Below, piece after piece: positions 25,395-34,049 of a stretch of DNA of 64,000 nt (position 1 is its first letter; each line of letters begins with the position of its first letter). Source of the DNA: Rhizobium sp. WYJ-E13 (GTDB taxonomy: Bacteria > Pseudomonadota > Alphaproteobacteria > Rhizobiales > Rhizobiaceae); assembly GCF_018987265.1 (NCBI RefSeq), contig NZ_CP076854.1, positions 1,240,001-1,304,000 of the forward strand, given 5' to 3'. The notes below the pieces were generated by a model, which was not told the DNA's origin, ran no database searches, and saw nothing but the letters and a program-made list of their open reading frames with translations. The position numbers were made by a program, and so were the translations under genes.

Positions 25395-25733
25395 CTATTT
25401 CAGGAATTCGGCGCGGTGCGGGGTGAAGGTGTCGATCAGCCGGCCCTTTTCCAGCGCCTTGACGCCATGGACGAGATTAGGCGGAACGATGAAGCTGCCG
25501 CCCTGCTTCAGCACTTCGGTGCGCCCATCGATCGTCACCTCGAAGCTGCCTTCGGCAACATAGCTTGCCTGGATATGCGGGTGAAAATGCGCAGCCCCCA
25601 CGGCGCCCGGCTCAAAGACGACTTCCACCATCATCATCTCGGGCAGATAGGTCATGATACGCCGGGTCACACCTGGCTCGGGGTTCACCCACTCGGCGGC
25701 CTCGGCCGATACGAAAAGATCGCTTGATGACAT
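25395..25733 (-). CDS. Small cupin-domain protein
   Basis: A 112-residue single-domain cupin. Motif 1 is AHFHPHIQASYVAEGSFEV with the metal His and Glu; motif 2 is PPNLVHGVKAL with the last His. Size and sequence resemble KdgF-type and other small sugar-acid cupins. The ATG at 25733 is preceded by AGGAGGCAGAC; a frame extending to 25856 lacks such a site. It may linearise a cyclic sugar acid or be a general isomerase. Neighbours do not settle the function. Confidence 0.85.
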   Translation of the reverse strand: MSSSDLFVSAEAAEWVNPEPGVTRRIMTYLPEMMMVEVVFEPGAVGAAHFHPHIQASYVAEGSFEVTIDGRTEVLKQGGSFIVPPNLVHGVKALEKGRLIDTFTPHRAEFLK

Positions 25734-25963
25734 GTCTGCCTCCTCGCTCCAGAATCCACCTGACCGGAATCTATCCGACCAGATCCGTCGCGCGCAAACT
25801 GGCGCACCGGCCGTCAATTGAAAAGATGACTTCCGCATCTTTGGTGCAATAGTCACTTCTGTTGACGCCGTCAGCCGGCAGGTCTATGGCGACCTTAAAT
25901 CAGGCATGCCTGAACAATGGCCCTTTGAACAGTGGCCCATGAATACTGGCGAGGAGACTGGAC

Positions 25964-27151
25964 ATGCAGCATACGCGCGAGGTTTTCGACTGGGCCGATC
26001 CCTTCCGGCTCGTGGAGCAACTGACCGATGAGGAGCGCATGGTGCAGGATACCGCCCATGCCTATGCGCAGGAAAAGCTCGCGCCACGCGTTCTCGAAGC
26101 CTTTCGCCACGAGAAGACCGATCCGGAAATTTTCCGCGAGATGGGCGAACTCGGTCTGCTCGGCCCGACGATCGATCCGGAATATGGCGGCGCCGGCCTC
26201 GGCTATGTCGCCTATGGCCTCATCGCCCGCGAGGTGGAGCGCGTCGACAGCGGTTACCGCTCGATGATGAGCGTGCAATCCTCGCTCGTCATGGTGCCGA
26301 TCGACGCCTTCGGCTCCGAAGAACAGAAGAAGAAATACCTCCCGAAGCTTGCGACCGGCGAATGGATCGGATGTTTCGGACTGACCGAACCCAATCACGG
26401 CTCCGATCCCGGTTCCATGGCGACGCGGGCAAAGAAGGTCGACGGCGGCTATAGCCTGACCGGCTCCAAGACCTGGATTTCGAATGCTCCAATCGCCGAT
26501 ATCTTCGTCGTCTGGGCAAAGACCGAGGATGGCGTCATCCGCGGCTTCATCCTGGAAAAGGGCTGGAAGGGTCTCTCTGCGCCGAAAATCCAGGGCAAGG
26601 TCGGACTCCGCGCCTCGATAACAGGCGAAGTCGTGATGGCCGACGTCTTCGTGCCGGAAGAGAACCTGCTACCGGAAGTCACCGGCCTCAAGGGGCCTTT
26701 CACCTGTCTCAATTCCGCCCGTTTCGGCATTGCCTGGGGCGCGCTTGGCGCTGCGGAGGCCTGCTATGCCATGGCTCGGCAATATACGCTCGACCGCAAG
26801 CAGTTCGACCGGCCGCTTGCCGCCAACCAGCTGATCCAGAAAAAGCTTGCCGACATGGCGACTGAAATCTCGCTCGGCCTTCAAGGATGTTTGCGGCTCG
26901 GCCGCATGAAGGAAGAGGGTCATCCGCCGGTCGAACTCACCTCGATCCTGAAGCGCAATTCCTGCGGCAAGGCGCTTGATATCGCCCGTGCAGCCCGCGA
27001 TATGCTGGGCGGCAACGGCATTTCGGATGAGTTCGGCGTTGCCCGCCACCTCGTCAATCTCGAAGTGGTCAACACCTATGAGGGAACGCATGACATCCAT
27101 GCGCTGATCCTGGGCCGCGCCATCACGGGCATTGCAGCCTTTTCCAACTGA
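25964..27151 (+). CDS. gcdH: Glutaryl-CoA dehydrogenase
   Basis: A 395-residue acyl-CoA dehydrogenase. [15 protein letters not shown] and [16 protein letters not shown] are typical of the glutaryl-CoA branch, [18 protein letters not shown] binds FAD, and the catalytic Glu is in [20 protein letters not shown]. The enzyme oxidises and decarboxylates glutaryl-CoA to crotonyl-CoA in lysine and tryptophan breakdown. GAGGAGACTGGAC precedes the ATG. It is divergent from the cupin gene and may be a target of the LysR regulator at 24441. Confidence 0.92.
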   Translation: MQHTREVFDWADPFRLVEQLTDEERMVQDTAHAYAQEKLAPRVLEAFRHEKTDPEIFREMGELGLLGPTIDPEYGGAGLGYVAYGLIAREVERVDSGYRSMMSVQSSLVMVPIDAFGSEEQKKKYLPKLATGEWIGCFGLTEPNHGSDPGSMATRAKKVDGGYSLTGSKTWISNAPIADIFVVWAKTEDGVIRGFILEKGWKGLSAPKIQGKVGLRASITGEVVMADVFVPEENLLPEVTGLKGPFTCLNSARFGIAWGALGAAEACYAMARQYTLDRKQFDRPLAANQLIQKKLADMATEISLGLQGCLRLGRMKEEGHPPVELTSILKRNSCGKALDIARAARDMLGGNGISDEFGVARHLVNLEVVNTYEGTHDIHALILGRAITGIAAFSN

Positions 27152-27247
27152 ATCTGCCGCGGACAAGGCGAATTGCAACGGAGTTAACAATGTGCAACTT
27201 TTCCCCTACCGCGGCAGACAAGCCGGCGGCTCAAGGGGGATCGGCCT

Positions 27248-27706
27248 ATGTTTCTGCTGTTCGCACTCCTGATCGGCGTCGTTGCCGGTCTTCGCGCCAT
27301 GACTGCACCGGCCGCCGTCGCCTGGGGCGCAGCACTTGGCTGGTACGATCTCTCTCAGACGCCGCTTGCTTTCATGGGCTACCAGTGGACGCCATGGATC
27401 TTCACCATACTGGCTGTCGTTGAGCTCGTCACCGACCAGTTGCCCACCACGCCGTCGCGCAAGGTGCCGATCCAGTTCGGCGCCCGCATCGTCATGGGTG
27501 CGCTTAGCGGCGCCGTGATCGGCGCGGCCAGCAGCCTGCTCTTCGGCGGCCTGATTGCCGGCGTCATCGGCGCCGTCATCGGCACGCTTGGCGGGGCTGC
27601 CCTACGCGGCAGGCTCGCTGCCTCGTTCGGCCAGGATCGCCCGGCGGCCTTGATCGAAGACGCCGTCGCCATCATCGGCGCCATCATCATCGTGGCAGCG
27701 GTCTGA
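27248..27706 (+). CDS. DUF4126-like membrane protein
   Basis: A 152-residue hydrophobic protein with about four or five membrane segments, starting FLLFALLIGVVAGLRAMTAP and containing the charged loop ELVTDQLPTTPSRKVP between helices. A Gly-rich helix pair (GALSGAVIGAASSLLFGG) follows. This fits the DUF4126 family, of unknown function. Its stop overlaps the next start by 1 bp, so it is translated together with the flavoprotein at 27706. Confidence 0.82.
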   Translation: MFLLFALLIGVVAGLRAMTAPAAVAWGAALGWYDLSQTPLAFMGYQWTPWIFTILAVVELVTDQLPTTPSRKVPIQFGARIVMGALSGAVIGAASSLLFGGLIAGVIGAVIGTLGGAALRGRLAASFGQDRPAALIEDAVAIIGAIIIVAAV

Positions 27707-29067
27707 TGAAGACCTTCGACGCAATATTCATCGGCGCCGGCCAGGCTGGCCCGTTCCTTGCCGCCCGCATGGCGGAAAAAGGCATGAAGGTGGCGCTTAT
27801 CGAACGCAAGTTCCTCGGCGGAACCTGCGTCAATGCCGGCTGCATGCCGACGAAGACGCTGGTGGCAAGTGCGCGCGCCGCCCAGGTGGCGCGACGCGGA
27901 GCTGATTACGGGGTGCGGATAGCGGGGGAGATCGGCATCGACATGAAGACCGTGCGCGGTCGCGCAGAGACGGTCACCATGAATGCCCGCAACGGTCTGA
28001 GCGACTGGTTCGCCAGCATGAAAACCATGACGGTCATCTCTGGCCATGCACGCTTCACGTCTCCCAAGGAAGTCGCCGTCAACGGCGAGAGGCTGACGGC
28101 GCCGAAGATCTTCCTCAATGTCGGCGCGCGGCCAACGATCCCCGACATGCCGGGCCTTGCCGATATCGATTATCTCACCTCCACCGGCATCATCCATCTC
28201 GACAACCTGCCCAAACATCTCGCCATCATCGGCGGCAGTTATATCGGCCTGGAATTTGCGCAGATGTACCGGCGTTTCGGCTCGGAGGTAACGGTGATCG
28301 AGCGCGGCCCGAAGCTCGCCTCCCGCGAGGATGAGGATATTTCCGATGCGATCGCCGATATCCTCAGATCCGAGGGGATAAAGATCCATACTGACGTCAA
28401 GGACATCCGCTTCGCAAAGAGTGCTGATGGCGCGGCCGTCACGATCGACACTGAGACGATCGAGGCAAGCCATGTGCTTATCGCTACCGGCCGCACGCCG
28501 AATACCGACGATCTCGGCCTCGATGCCGCGGGTGTGGCCACCGACAAGCGCGGCTACATCACCGTCGACGACCGGCTTGCCACCAATGTGGACGGCATCT
28601 GGGCGCTTGGCGACTGCAACGGCCACGGCGCTTTCACCCACACGTCCTACAATGACTTCGAGATCGCAGCCGCCAATCTGCTCGACGGCGAAGATCGCAA
28701 GCTTTCGAGCCGCATTCTTGCCTACGCCCTTTATATAGATCCACCGCTCGGCCGTGTCGGCATGACCGAGAAGCAAGCGCGCGCATCGAGCCGCAAGATC
28801 ATGGTCTCCACGCGGCCGATGAGCCGGGTGGGCCGTGCCAGCGAACGCGGCGAAACCAAGGGCTTCATGAAGGTGATCGCCGATGCCGGAACCAAGGAAA
28901 TCCTGGGGGCGGCGATCCTCGGCATCGAAGGCGACGAGGCAATCCACGGCTTTATCGACGCCATGAACGCCCGCACGACCTATCCCATATTGCAATGGTC
29001 CGTGCCGATCCACCCGACGGTGTCGGAATTGATTCCGACGCTGCTCGGAGATTTGAAGGCTGTCTGA
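27706..29067 (+). CDS. Pyridine nucleotide-disulfide oxidoreductase (mercuric reductase-like, no HMA domain)
   Basis: A 453-residue flavoprotein disulfide reductase. FIGAGQAGPFLAARMAEKG binds FAD, GGTCVNAGCMPTKTL holds the redox-active Cys pair, AIIGGSYIGLEFAQMYRR binds NAD(P)H, and GDCNGHGAFTHTSYNDFEI is the second FAD motif. The C-terminal WSVPIHPTVSELIPTLL has the His-x4-Glu pair of this family. It lacks the N-terminal metal-binding domain and the C-terminal Cys pair of true mercuric reductase, so mercury is unlikely as substrate. It is coupled to the membrane protein before it and followed by a DedA protein. Confidence 0.88.
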   Translation: MKTFDAIFIGAGQAGPFLAARMAEKGMKVALIERKFLGGTCVNAGCMPTKTLVASARAAQVARRGADYGVRIAGEIGIDMKTVRGRAETVTMNARNGLSDWFASMKTMTVISGHARFTSPKEVAVNGERLTAPKIFLNVGARPTIPDMPGLADIDYLTSTGIIHLDNLPKHLAIIGGSYIGLEFAQMYRRFGSEVTVIERGPKLASREDEDISDAIADILRSEGIKIHTDVKDIRFAKSADGAAVTIDTETIEASHVLIATGRTPNTDDLGLDAAGVATDKRGYITVDDRLATNVDGIWALGDCNGHGAFTHTSYNDFEIAAANLLDGEDRKLSSRILAYALYIDPPLGRVGMTEKQARASSRKIMVSTRPMSRVGRASERGETKGFMKVIADAGTKEILGAAILGIEGDEAIHGFIDAMNARTTYPILQWSVPIHPTVSELIPTLLGDLKAV

Positions 29068-29112
29068 TCTGCACCGCCGACAGATGCATCGCAATCAGCC
29101 GGAGGCCGGCCA

Positions 29113-29682
29113 TTGAATATCGAACTGCTGATCGAGAATTACGGCCTACCCGCAATCTTTCTCGGCACCGCCTTCGAGGGTGAGACAGCGGCCTTTCTGG
29201 GCGGTGTCATCGCGCACAGAGGCCTTCTGACATACTGGGCTGCCTCGATGGCGGCTTCGGCGGGATCCTTTGCTGGCGATCAGATGTGGTTCTTCGCCGG
29301 GCGCTACGCTGCCCAATGGAGCTTCGTTCACCGCCTGATGGAGACGCCAGCGCTGGCGAGGGTAACGCAACTTCTGGAAAAATACCCGACGGGTTTCATC
29401 TTCGTGTTCCGCTTCCTGGTGGGATTGCGAACGATCAGCCCCATCGTCATCGGGACGACGCGCATATCGACGCAGAAATTCCTCGTCATCAACCTGCTGG
29501 CGGCGCTGGTCTGGGGCCAGCTTTTTACCGCCCTCGGCTATGCCTTCGGACATGGAATAGAACAGATGCTCGGCCGCCTTCCGCTACACAACCATCTGCT
29601 CGTTGCGCTTGCCGCCGCGGCCATCATCGCGGGCGCGGCGCTGCTGCTTCACAGGATGAAACCCGGCATAAGGCACCCGTAG
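29113..29682 (+). CDS. DedA-family membrane protein
   Basis: A 189-residue protein with about five membrane segments. GTAFEGETAAFLGGVIAHRG and the loop RFLVGLRTISPIVIGTTRIS (the conserved FxxGxR-G motif of the SNARE-associated/VTT fold) identify the family. DedA proteins flip phospholipid carriers or support envelope homeostasis. The start is TTG at 29113, supported by GGAGGCCGGCCA. It lies 45 bp after the flavoprotein on the same strand, likely one operon with the two genes before it. Confidence 0.87.
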   Translation: MNIELLIENYGLPAIFLGTAFEGETAAFLGGVIAHRGLLTYWAASMAASAGSFAGDQMWFFAGRYAAQWSFVHRLMETPALARVTQLLEKYPTGFIFVFRFLVGLRTISPIVIGTTRISTQKFLVINLLAALVWGQLFTALGYAFGHGIEQMLGRLPLHNHLLVALAAAAIIAGAALLLHRMKPGIRHP

Positions 29683-29689
29683 CGGCGCC

Positions 29690-30733
29690 TTATGCCATGA
29701 CGATCTGCAGTTTGACGTCTGTTGGACGTGCTTCGACCGCACGATCGAAAGCCTTGATCGAATCCTCGAAGTTAAAGGTCTCGGAAATAAGCGGCTTCAG
29801 ATCGACGCGGCCCGATCCGAGAAGGGCGATCGAGCGCTCGTACTGGTGCGCATAGCGGAACACCGTCTCAATGCGGATTTCCTTGGTAGAAGCCGTAGAG
29901 ACGTCGAACCCGATCGGATTGACTGGCAGGCCGACGACGACAATGACGCCGCCCGGACGCGGCAGGGCCATGATCGTCTCCCAGGCCTTCGGTGAACCCG
30001 AGCATTCGAAGACGACATCAGCACCCCAGCCATCGGTCAGCCGGCTGACTTCTTCGGCCAGGTTCTTCTCGCGGATATTGACCGGAATGACGCCCTGATA
30101 CTGTGCGGCAATATCGAGCTTCGGCTGGGCGAGGTCGGCAACGATCGCACGGGCGCAGCCGCCGGCAAGGGCGGCAATCGCCACCATGGTGCCGATCGGC
30201 CCGGCACCGAGAACGACGGCCGTATCGCCGGGCGTGATCTTCGCCTTAGTGGCAGCCTGCATGCCGACCGCGAAAGGCTCGACCATCGCGCCCTCGGCGA
30301 AGCTGACATTGTCGGGCAGCTTGAACGTGTAGTTGGCGGGATGCACGACTTCAGGCGTCAGCACGCCATGGATCGGTGGGGTCGCCCAGAAGTTGACGGC
30401 CGGGTCGATATTGTACATGCCGAGGCGGCTTGCCTTGGAATTGGGATCGGGAATGCCTGGTTCCATGCAGACGCGATCACCGATCTTCAGATGCGTCACA
30501 CCCGCGCCGACTTCGACCACCGTGCCTGCCGCTTCGTGGCCGAGCACCATTGGCTCGTTGACGATGAATGGGCCGATCTTGCCGTGTGTGTAATAGTGGA
30601 CGTCGGAGCCGCAGACGCCGACGGTATGGATCTTGATCTTCACCTGCCCCGGTCCCGTCTCCAGAGGCAGATCAATATCGCGAAGCGCAAGCTCATGCTG
30701 GCGCTCCAGTACCAGAGCACGGACTTTGGTCAT
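29690..30733 (-). CDS. NAD-dependent xylitol/sorbitol dehydrogenase (zinc MDR)
   Basis: A 347-residue medium-chain dehydrogenase. [16 protein letters not shown] and [13 protein letters not shown] hold the catalytic zinc ligands, [17 protein letters not shown] with an Asp after the second strand binds NAD, and GEAAGSPKAWE-like and [11 protein letters not shown] segments match the polyol dehydrogenase group. The Cys cluster of the structural zinc appears reduced. GGGAAGGAAACCGATC precedes the ATG. It oxidises xylitol or sorbitol to the ketose. It converges with the DedA gene, the two stop codons lying 7 bp apart. Confidence 0.87.
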   Translation of the reverse strand: MTKVRALVLERQHELALRDIDLPLETGPGQVKIKIHTVGVCGSDVHYYTHGKIGPFIVNEPMVLGHEAAGTVVEVGAGVTHLKIGDRVCMEPGIPDPNSKASRLGMYNIDPAVNFWATPPIHGVLTPEVVHPANYTFKLPDNVSFAEGAMVEPFAVGMQAATKAKITPGDTAVVLGAGPIGTMVAIAALAGGCARAIVADLAQPKLDIAAQYQGVIPVNIREKNLAEEVSRLTDGWGADVVFECSGSPKAWETIMALPRPGGVIVVVGLPVNPIGFDVSTASTKEIRIETVFRYAHQYERSIALLGSGRVDLKPLISETFNFEDSIKAFDRAVEARPTDVKLQIVMA

Positions 30734-30973
30734 GATCGGTTTCCTTCCCTATGGCTCCCGCGATTCATGGGGCGCCGTTGCGGCGACTATAAGACCGTAA
30801 GGCGCAGCAATTCAATCTTGTCCGGCAGGCTTTTGCTCAATGCGTGACAAAGTGCTCACATACCTATCACCCGAAAGATAAGCACTCCCTAGACGTCCGT
30901 ATGATTCCGGAAAGACCCAGCGAGGGCTACACTTATCTCCAGCTACCACGATAACGTGGGAAGGAGAAAAGCG

Positions 30974-31174
30974 ATGAAGCACGACAACGATAACGTCGGC
31001 AGGAACCCTGCTTCCAACTCGCGGATCACAAAACAGCTCCGTGAATTCTGGCGCGACCTGGTGGATGAGGCCGTTGCTGCACTCCAGCAAGGTCGCCAGC
31101 CGCAGCTGCTGCTCCAACCGGTGCGGGTTATTGCGCGGGCGCGGGATCGAAATCGCCCCCAGCAGCGTTATTAG
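30974..31174 (+). CDS. Small hypothetical protein
   Basis: A 66-residue hydrophilic protein with a central amphipathic helix (REFWRDLVDEAVAALQQGRQ) and a basic end. AAGGAGAAAAGCG before the ATG at 30974 is a strong ribosome site, which is the main argument that this is a gene. I do not recognise the family. It lies 75 bp before the CopC-like gene. Confidence 0.55.
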   Translation: MKHDNDNVGRNPASNSRITKQLREFWRDLVDEAVAALQQGRQPQLLLQPVRVIARARDRNRPQQRY

Positions 31175-31249
31175 GCATGCGCCGGCATGGCGTGGAGGGG
31201 GCATGACGCCTCCGACACCATGCGGATCGGCAATGTAAGGAAGACCGTC

Positions 31250-31612
31250 ATGAAATCGATTGTGTCATTCTGCCTGTTCGCATCCCTTCTGCTGGCCGCA
31301 AACGACGCGTCTGCGGCGATCGAGGAAGCATCGCTTCCGCCGCCACAGCAGGAAGAAAAGCTGGTGCCGGCCAACCTCGAGCTCACCTTTACCGGGCCAG
31401 TCGATCTCGCCCACTCGACGGCCACCCTTCTCGATGCCCAGGGCCTGGCATTGCCGACCGGCAAACCATTCCTCTCCGGCCCGGAAGGTTCCGTCTTCAA
31501 GGTCCCGCTCGATCCAGCAATAGCGCCCGGTGTCTATACACTCAACTGGCGTGTCCTCTCGATGGACGGCCACAGCGCTCAGGGCCAATACCAATTCCGG
31601 GTCGATCCCTGA
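31250..31612 (+). CDS. CopC-domain periplasmic protein
   Basis: A 120-residue protein with a signal peptide (SIVSFCLFASLLLAANDASA) followed by a single CopC/YobA-type beta-barrel: PANLELTFTGPVDLAHSTAT and LNWRVLSMDGHSAQGQYQFRV. The DGH motif supplies the C-terminal His/Asp copper ligands, but the usual N-terminal His right after signal cleavage is missing (AIEEASLPPP), so Cu(II) binding may be weakened. AAGGAAGACCGTC precedes the ATG at 31250. A terminator follows. Confidence 0.82.
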   Translation: MKSIVSFCLFASLLLAANDASAAIEEASLPPPQQEEKLVPANLELTFTGPVDLAHSTATLLDAQGLALPTGKPFLSGPEGSVFKVPLDPAIAPGVYTLNWRVLSMDGHSAQGQYQFRVDP

Positions 31613-31641
31613 ATTTTCCGATACAAACTGTTCGAAATTGC

Positions 31642-31668
31642 GCCGTGCCGTCCAGGCACGGCTTTTTT
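31642..31668 (+). terminator. Intrinsic terminator after the CopC-like gene
   Basis: GCCGTGCC, loop GTCCA, GGCACGGC, then a run of six T. A classic Rho-independent terminator. Confidence 0.85.
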
Positions 31669-31699
31669 GTCTATCGGGCCACCTATGCGCGTGTTGATC

Positions 31700-31826
31700 G
31701 CATAAAGGCATTTATAAGATTTTTATATTGATGCCTCTTTCCCAGTCTCGAACCTTTATGCGCTTCGGCCACATATTAATGTCCGAGAGATCGCAAAGAT
31801 CGTCTCCACGCCAGAAAGCATAAAGG
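31700..31826 (+). promoter_or_regulatory. kdp control region: KdpE-like box and GCATAAAGG repeats
   Basis: TTTATA-AGATT-TTTATA (31711-31727) is two direct half-sites one helical turn apart, like the KdpE target upstream of kdp in E. coli. GCATAAAGG occurs at 31700-31708 and 31818-31826 and inverted (CCTTTATGC) at 31753-31761. No other gene is present between the terminator at 31642 and the small ORF at 31895. Confidence 0.6.
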
Positions 31827-31853
31827 TGCCGCCTCGGCGAGACGGCGCCCTTT
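31822..31853 (+). promoter_or_regulatory. Leader hairpin before kdp
   Basis: AAAGGTGCCG (31822-31831) pairs with CGGCGCCCTTT (31843-31853) with one bulge, giving a strong hairpin that includes the third GCATAAAGG copy. It ends about 40 bp before the first start codon. Only a weak T-rich tail follows, so attenuation is possible but unproven. Confidence 0.4.
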
Positions 31854-31894
31854 GTCTTGTCTGACTCCAAGAATATCAACCGGAGTCACGATCG

Positions 31895-31978
31895 ATGATG
31901 GATATAATTCTACTCGGCACTGCAATCATTTTTTTCGGGCTTTGCTTTGCCTATACGCGCGCCTGCGACAGGCTTTGA
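31895..31978 (+). CDS. Single-helix microprotein at the head of the kdp operon
   Basis: A 27-residue ORF (or 26 from the second ATG at 31898): one hydrophobic helix IILLGTAIIFFGLCFAY ending in the charged tail TRACDRL. CGGAG lies about 10 bp before the ATG. It stops 14 bp before the kdpF start. Composition and size resemble KdpF, and similar tails ending in ACDRL recur, to my memory, in short proteins near kdp in other bacteria. It is too short for default gene callers. It may be a second lipid-like stabilising subunit or a regulator of the KdpABC complex. Confidence 0.55.
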   Translation: MMDIILLGTAIIFFGLCFAYTRACDRL

Positions 31979-31992
31979 CAGGAGAAACACTG

Positions 31993-32082
31993 ATGACCCT
32001 CGATTATGTCTTGAGCGGTGCCGTGACCGTGTTTCTCACCGTCTACCTCACCTACGCTCTCATCCGCCCAGAACGTTTCTGA
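31993..32082 (+). CDS. kdpF: KdpF, small subunit of the K+-transporting ATPase
   Basis: A 29-residue single-helix peptide, LDYVLSGAVTVFLTVYLTYA, ending in LIRPERF, the conserved KdpF tail. AGGAGAAACACTG precedes the ATG. KdpF sits in the membrane interface and stabilises the KdpABC complex. It is followed by kdpA after 52 bp. Confidence 0.85.
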   Translation: MTLDYVLSGAVTVFLTVYLTYALIRPERF

Positions 32083-32134
32083 CAAAACCGGCGCTTCTCT
32101 TTCGGAAGCAGCCGGGTACTGAAAGTTTCCTCCC

Positions 32135-33838
32135 ATGACCCTCAACGGATGGCTTCAGATCCTGCTTTACTGCGGGATCGTCCTTGTGCTCGTCAAACCG
32201 CTCGGCGGTTACATGACGCGTGTCTTCAGCGGCGAGCGCACATTCCTCTCACCGGTCCTCGTTCCGATCGAACGGGGACTTTACGCCGTTGCCGGCACCA
32301 GCGAGCGCGAAGACCAGCACTGGACCTCCTATGCCTTCGCCATGCTGATGTTCAATCTGCTTGGCGTCATCGTGCTTTACGCGCTGATGCGTCTGCAGGG
32401 CGTACTGCCCTATAACCCGGCCGGCATGGCCGCAGTGCCCGAAGAGCTTTCGTTCAATACCGCCGTCAGCTTTGTCACCAATACGAATTGGCAGAATTAC
32501 GGCGGCGAAAGCACGATGTCATACCTGGTGCAGATGATGGGCCTGACGGTTCAGAACTTCGTCTCGGCTGCGACCGGGATGGCGATTGCCGTTGCCTTCA
32601 TCCGCGCCTTTTCGCGCGCATCGGGCAAGGGGATCGGCAATTTCTGGGTCGATATGATCCGCGCAACGCTCTATATTCTGCTGCCGATCTGCATTGTGCT
32701 GACGCTTGCCTATGTCTGGCTTGGCGTGCCCCAGACACTCGGCCCCTATGTCGATGCGACGACGCTTGAAGGCGCCAAGCAGACGATCGCCGTCGGCCCC
32801 GTGGCCTCGCAGCTTGCCATCAAGATGCTCGGCACCAATGGCGGTGGCTTCTTCAATGTCAACTCCGCCCATCCCTTCGAAAACCCGAACGCGATCTCGA
32901 ACCTCATCCAGATGGTATCGATCTTCGCGATCGGTGCAGCCCTCACCAATGTCTTCGGCCGCATGGTCGGCAATCAGCGCCAGGGCTGGGCGATCCTGGC
33001 TGCCATGGGCGTCCTCTTCATCGTCGGCGTCGGCATCACCTATTGGGCAGAAGCTGCCGGCAACCCGCTGATGCATGCCTTCGGTCTTGAGGGGGGCAAC
33101 ATGGAAGGCAAGGAAGTGCGCTTCGGCGTCGCCATGTCCTCGCTGTTTGCGGTCATCACCACGGCTGCTTCCTGCGGCGCGGTCAATGCCATGCACGGCT
33201 CGTTCACTGCGCTCGGCGGCCTGATCCCGCTCATCAACATGCAGCTCGGCGAAATCATCGTCGGCGGTGTCGGCGCCGGCTTCTACGGCATCCTGCTCTT
33301 CATCATCGTCGCCGTCTTCGTGGCGGGTCTGATGGTCGGCCGCACGCCGGAATATCTCGGCAAAAAGATCGAGGCGAAGGAAATGAAGATGGCTGTTCTC
33401 GCCATCCTTTGCCTGCCGCTCGCCATGCTGGTCTTCACTGCCATTGCCACCGTGATGCCTTCGGCTGTCGCCTCCGTCGGCACGGCCGGTCCACACGGCT
33501 TTTCCGAAATCCTGTATGCCTACACGTCGGGCGCGGCGAATAACGGTTCGGCTTTCGGCGGCCTGACGGGCAACACGCCCTGGTACAATATCTCGCTCGG
33601 CATCGACATGCTGATGGGCCGTTTCCTTGTGATCATTCCCGCGCTTGCCATTGCCGGCTCGCTGGTTGCCAAGAAGACGGTTCCGGCCTCGGCGGGCACT
33701 TTCCCGACGGACGGCCCGCTCTTCGTTGGCCTGCTCGTCGGCACGATCCTGATCGTTGGCGGCCTTACCTTCATGCCGGCACTGGCTCTCGGTCCGGTTG
33801 TCGAGCATCTCGTTGGCCTTGCGGGCCAGACATTCTGA
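32135..33838 (+). CDS. kdpA: KdpA, K+-binding and translocating subunit
   Basis: A 567-residue membrane protein of the K+ transporter superfamily with about ten helices. Selectivity-filter-like loops are visible: [54 protein letters not shown] and [20 protein letters not shown], each centred on a Gly as in KdpA. Length equals the family norm. It forms the high-affinity K+ channel-like part of the KdpFABC pump, used at very low external K+. The ribosome site is weak, so translation may couple to kdpF. Confidence 0.96.
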   Translation: MTLNGWLQILLYCGIVLVLVKPLGGYMTRVFSGERTFLSPVLVPIERGLYAVAGTSEREDQHWTSYAFAMLMFNLLGVIVLYALMRLQGVLPYNPAGMAAVPEELSFNTAVSFVTNTNWQNYGGESTMSYLVQMMGLTVQNFVSAATGMAIAVAFIRAFSRASGKGIGNFWVDMIRATLYILLPICIVLTLAYVWLGVPQTLGPYVDATTLEGAKQTIAVGPVASQLAIKMLGTNGGGFFNVNSAHPFENPNAISNLIQMVSIFAIGAALTNVFGRMVGNQRQGWAILAAMGVLFIVGVGITYWAEAAGNPLMHAFGLEGGNMEGKEVRFGVAMSSLFAVITTAASCGAVNAMHGSFTALGGLIPLINMQLGEIIVGGVGAGFYGILLFIIVAVFVAGLMVGRTPEYLGKKIEAKEMKMAVLAILCLPLAMLVFTAIATVMPSAVASVGTAGPHGFSEILYAYTSGAANNGSAFGGLTGNTPWYNISLGIDMLMGRFLVIIPALAIAGSLVAKKTVPASAGTFPTDGPLFVGLLVGTILIVGGLTFMPALALGPVVEHLVGLAGQTF

Positions 33839-33848
33839 GGGCTCAGCC

Positions 33849-34004
33849 ATGCTCGTGCGCCGCAGGCTCCGAAAAGCCTTCCATCCACGTCCCGGTCTGC
33901 CGGGGCGTGGAGCCCAGCGGATGCCGCGCGCCTCCGACATCATCCTGGTGATGATGGCAGGCCTGCTCGTCGTCGTCTGCGCAATCAGAATTTTACAGGG
34001 CTGA
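33849..34004 (+). CDS. Small membrane ORF between kdpA and kdpB
   Basis: A 51-codon ORF beginning 11 bp after the kdpA stop: a basic N-terminal half (LVRRRLRKAFHPRPGLPGRG) and one hydrophobic helix (IILVMMAGLLVVVCAIRIL). An inner ATG at 33921 would give only the helix. No strong ribosome site is visible, so expression is uncertain. kdpA and kdpB are usually closer together, and this ORF fills the gap. It could be a small subunit or a chance frame. Confidence 0.4.
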   Translation: MLVRRRLRKAFHPRPGLPGRGAQRMPRASDIILVMMAGLLVVVCAIRILQG

Positions 34005-34049
34005 CCGGCAGTCCGGTTCGCCATCCTCGTTTCAAAGCTGGAGTCTCTT

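Noticed and set aside
27706..29067. Mercury resistance gene merA
   Set aside because: The N-terminal metal-binding domain and C-terminal Cys pair are missing and no other mer genes are near.
27379..29094. Long minus-strand frame of 571 codons opposite the flavoprotein gene
   Set aside because: It is the mirror of a well-supported GC-rich gene, has no ribosome site and no domain, and spans two plus-strand genes.
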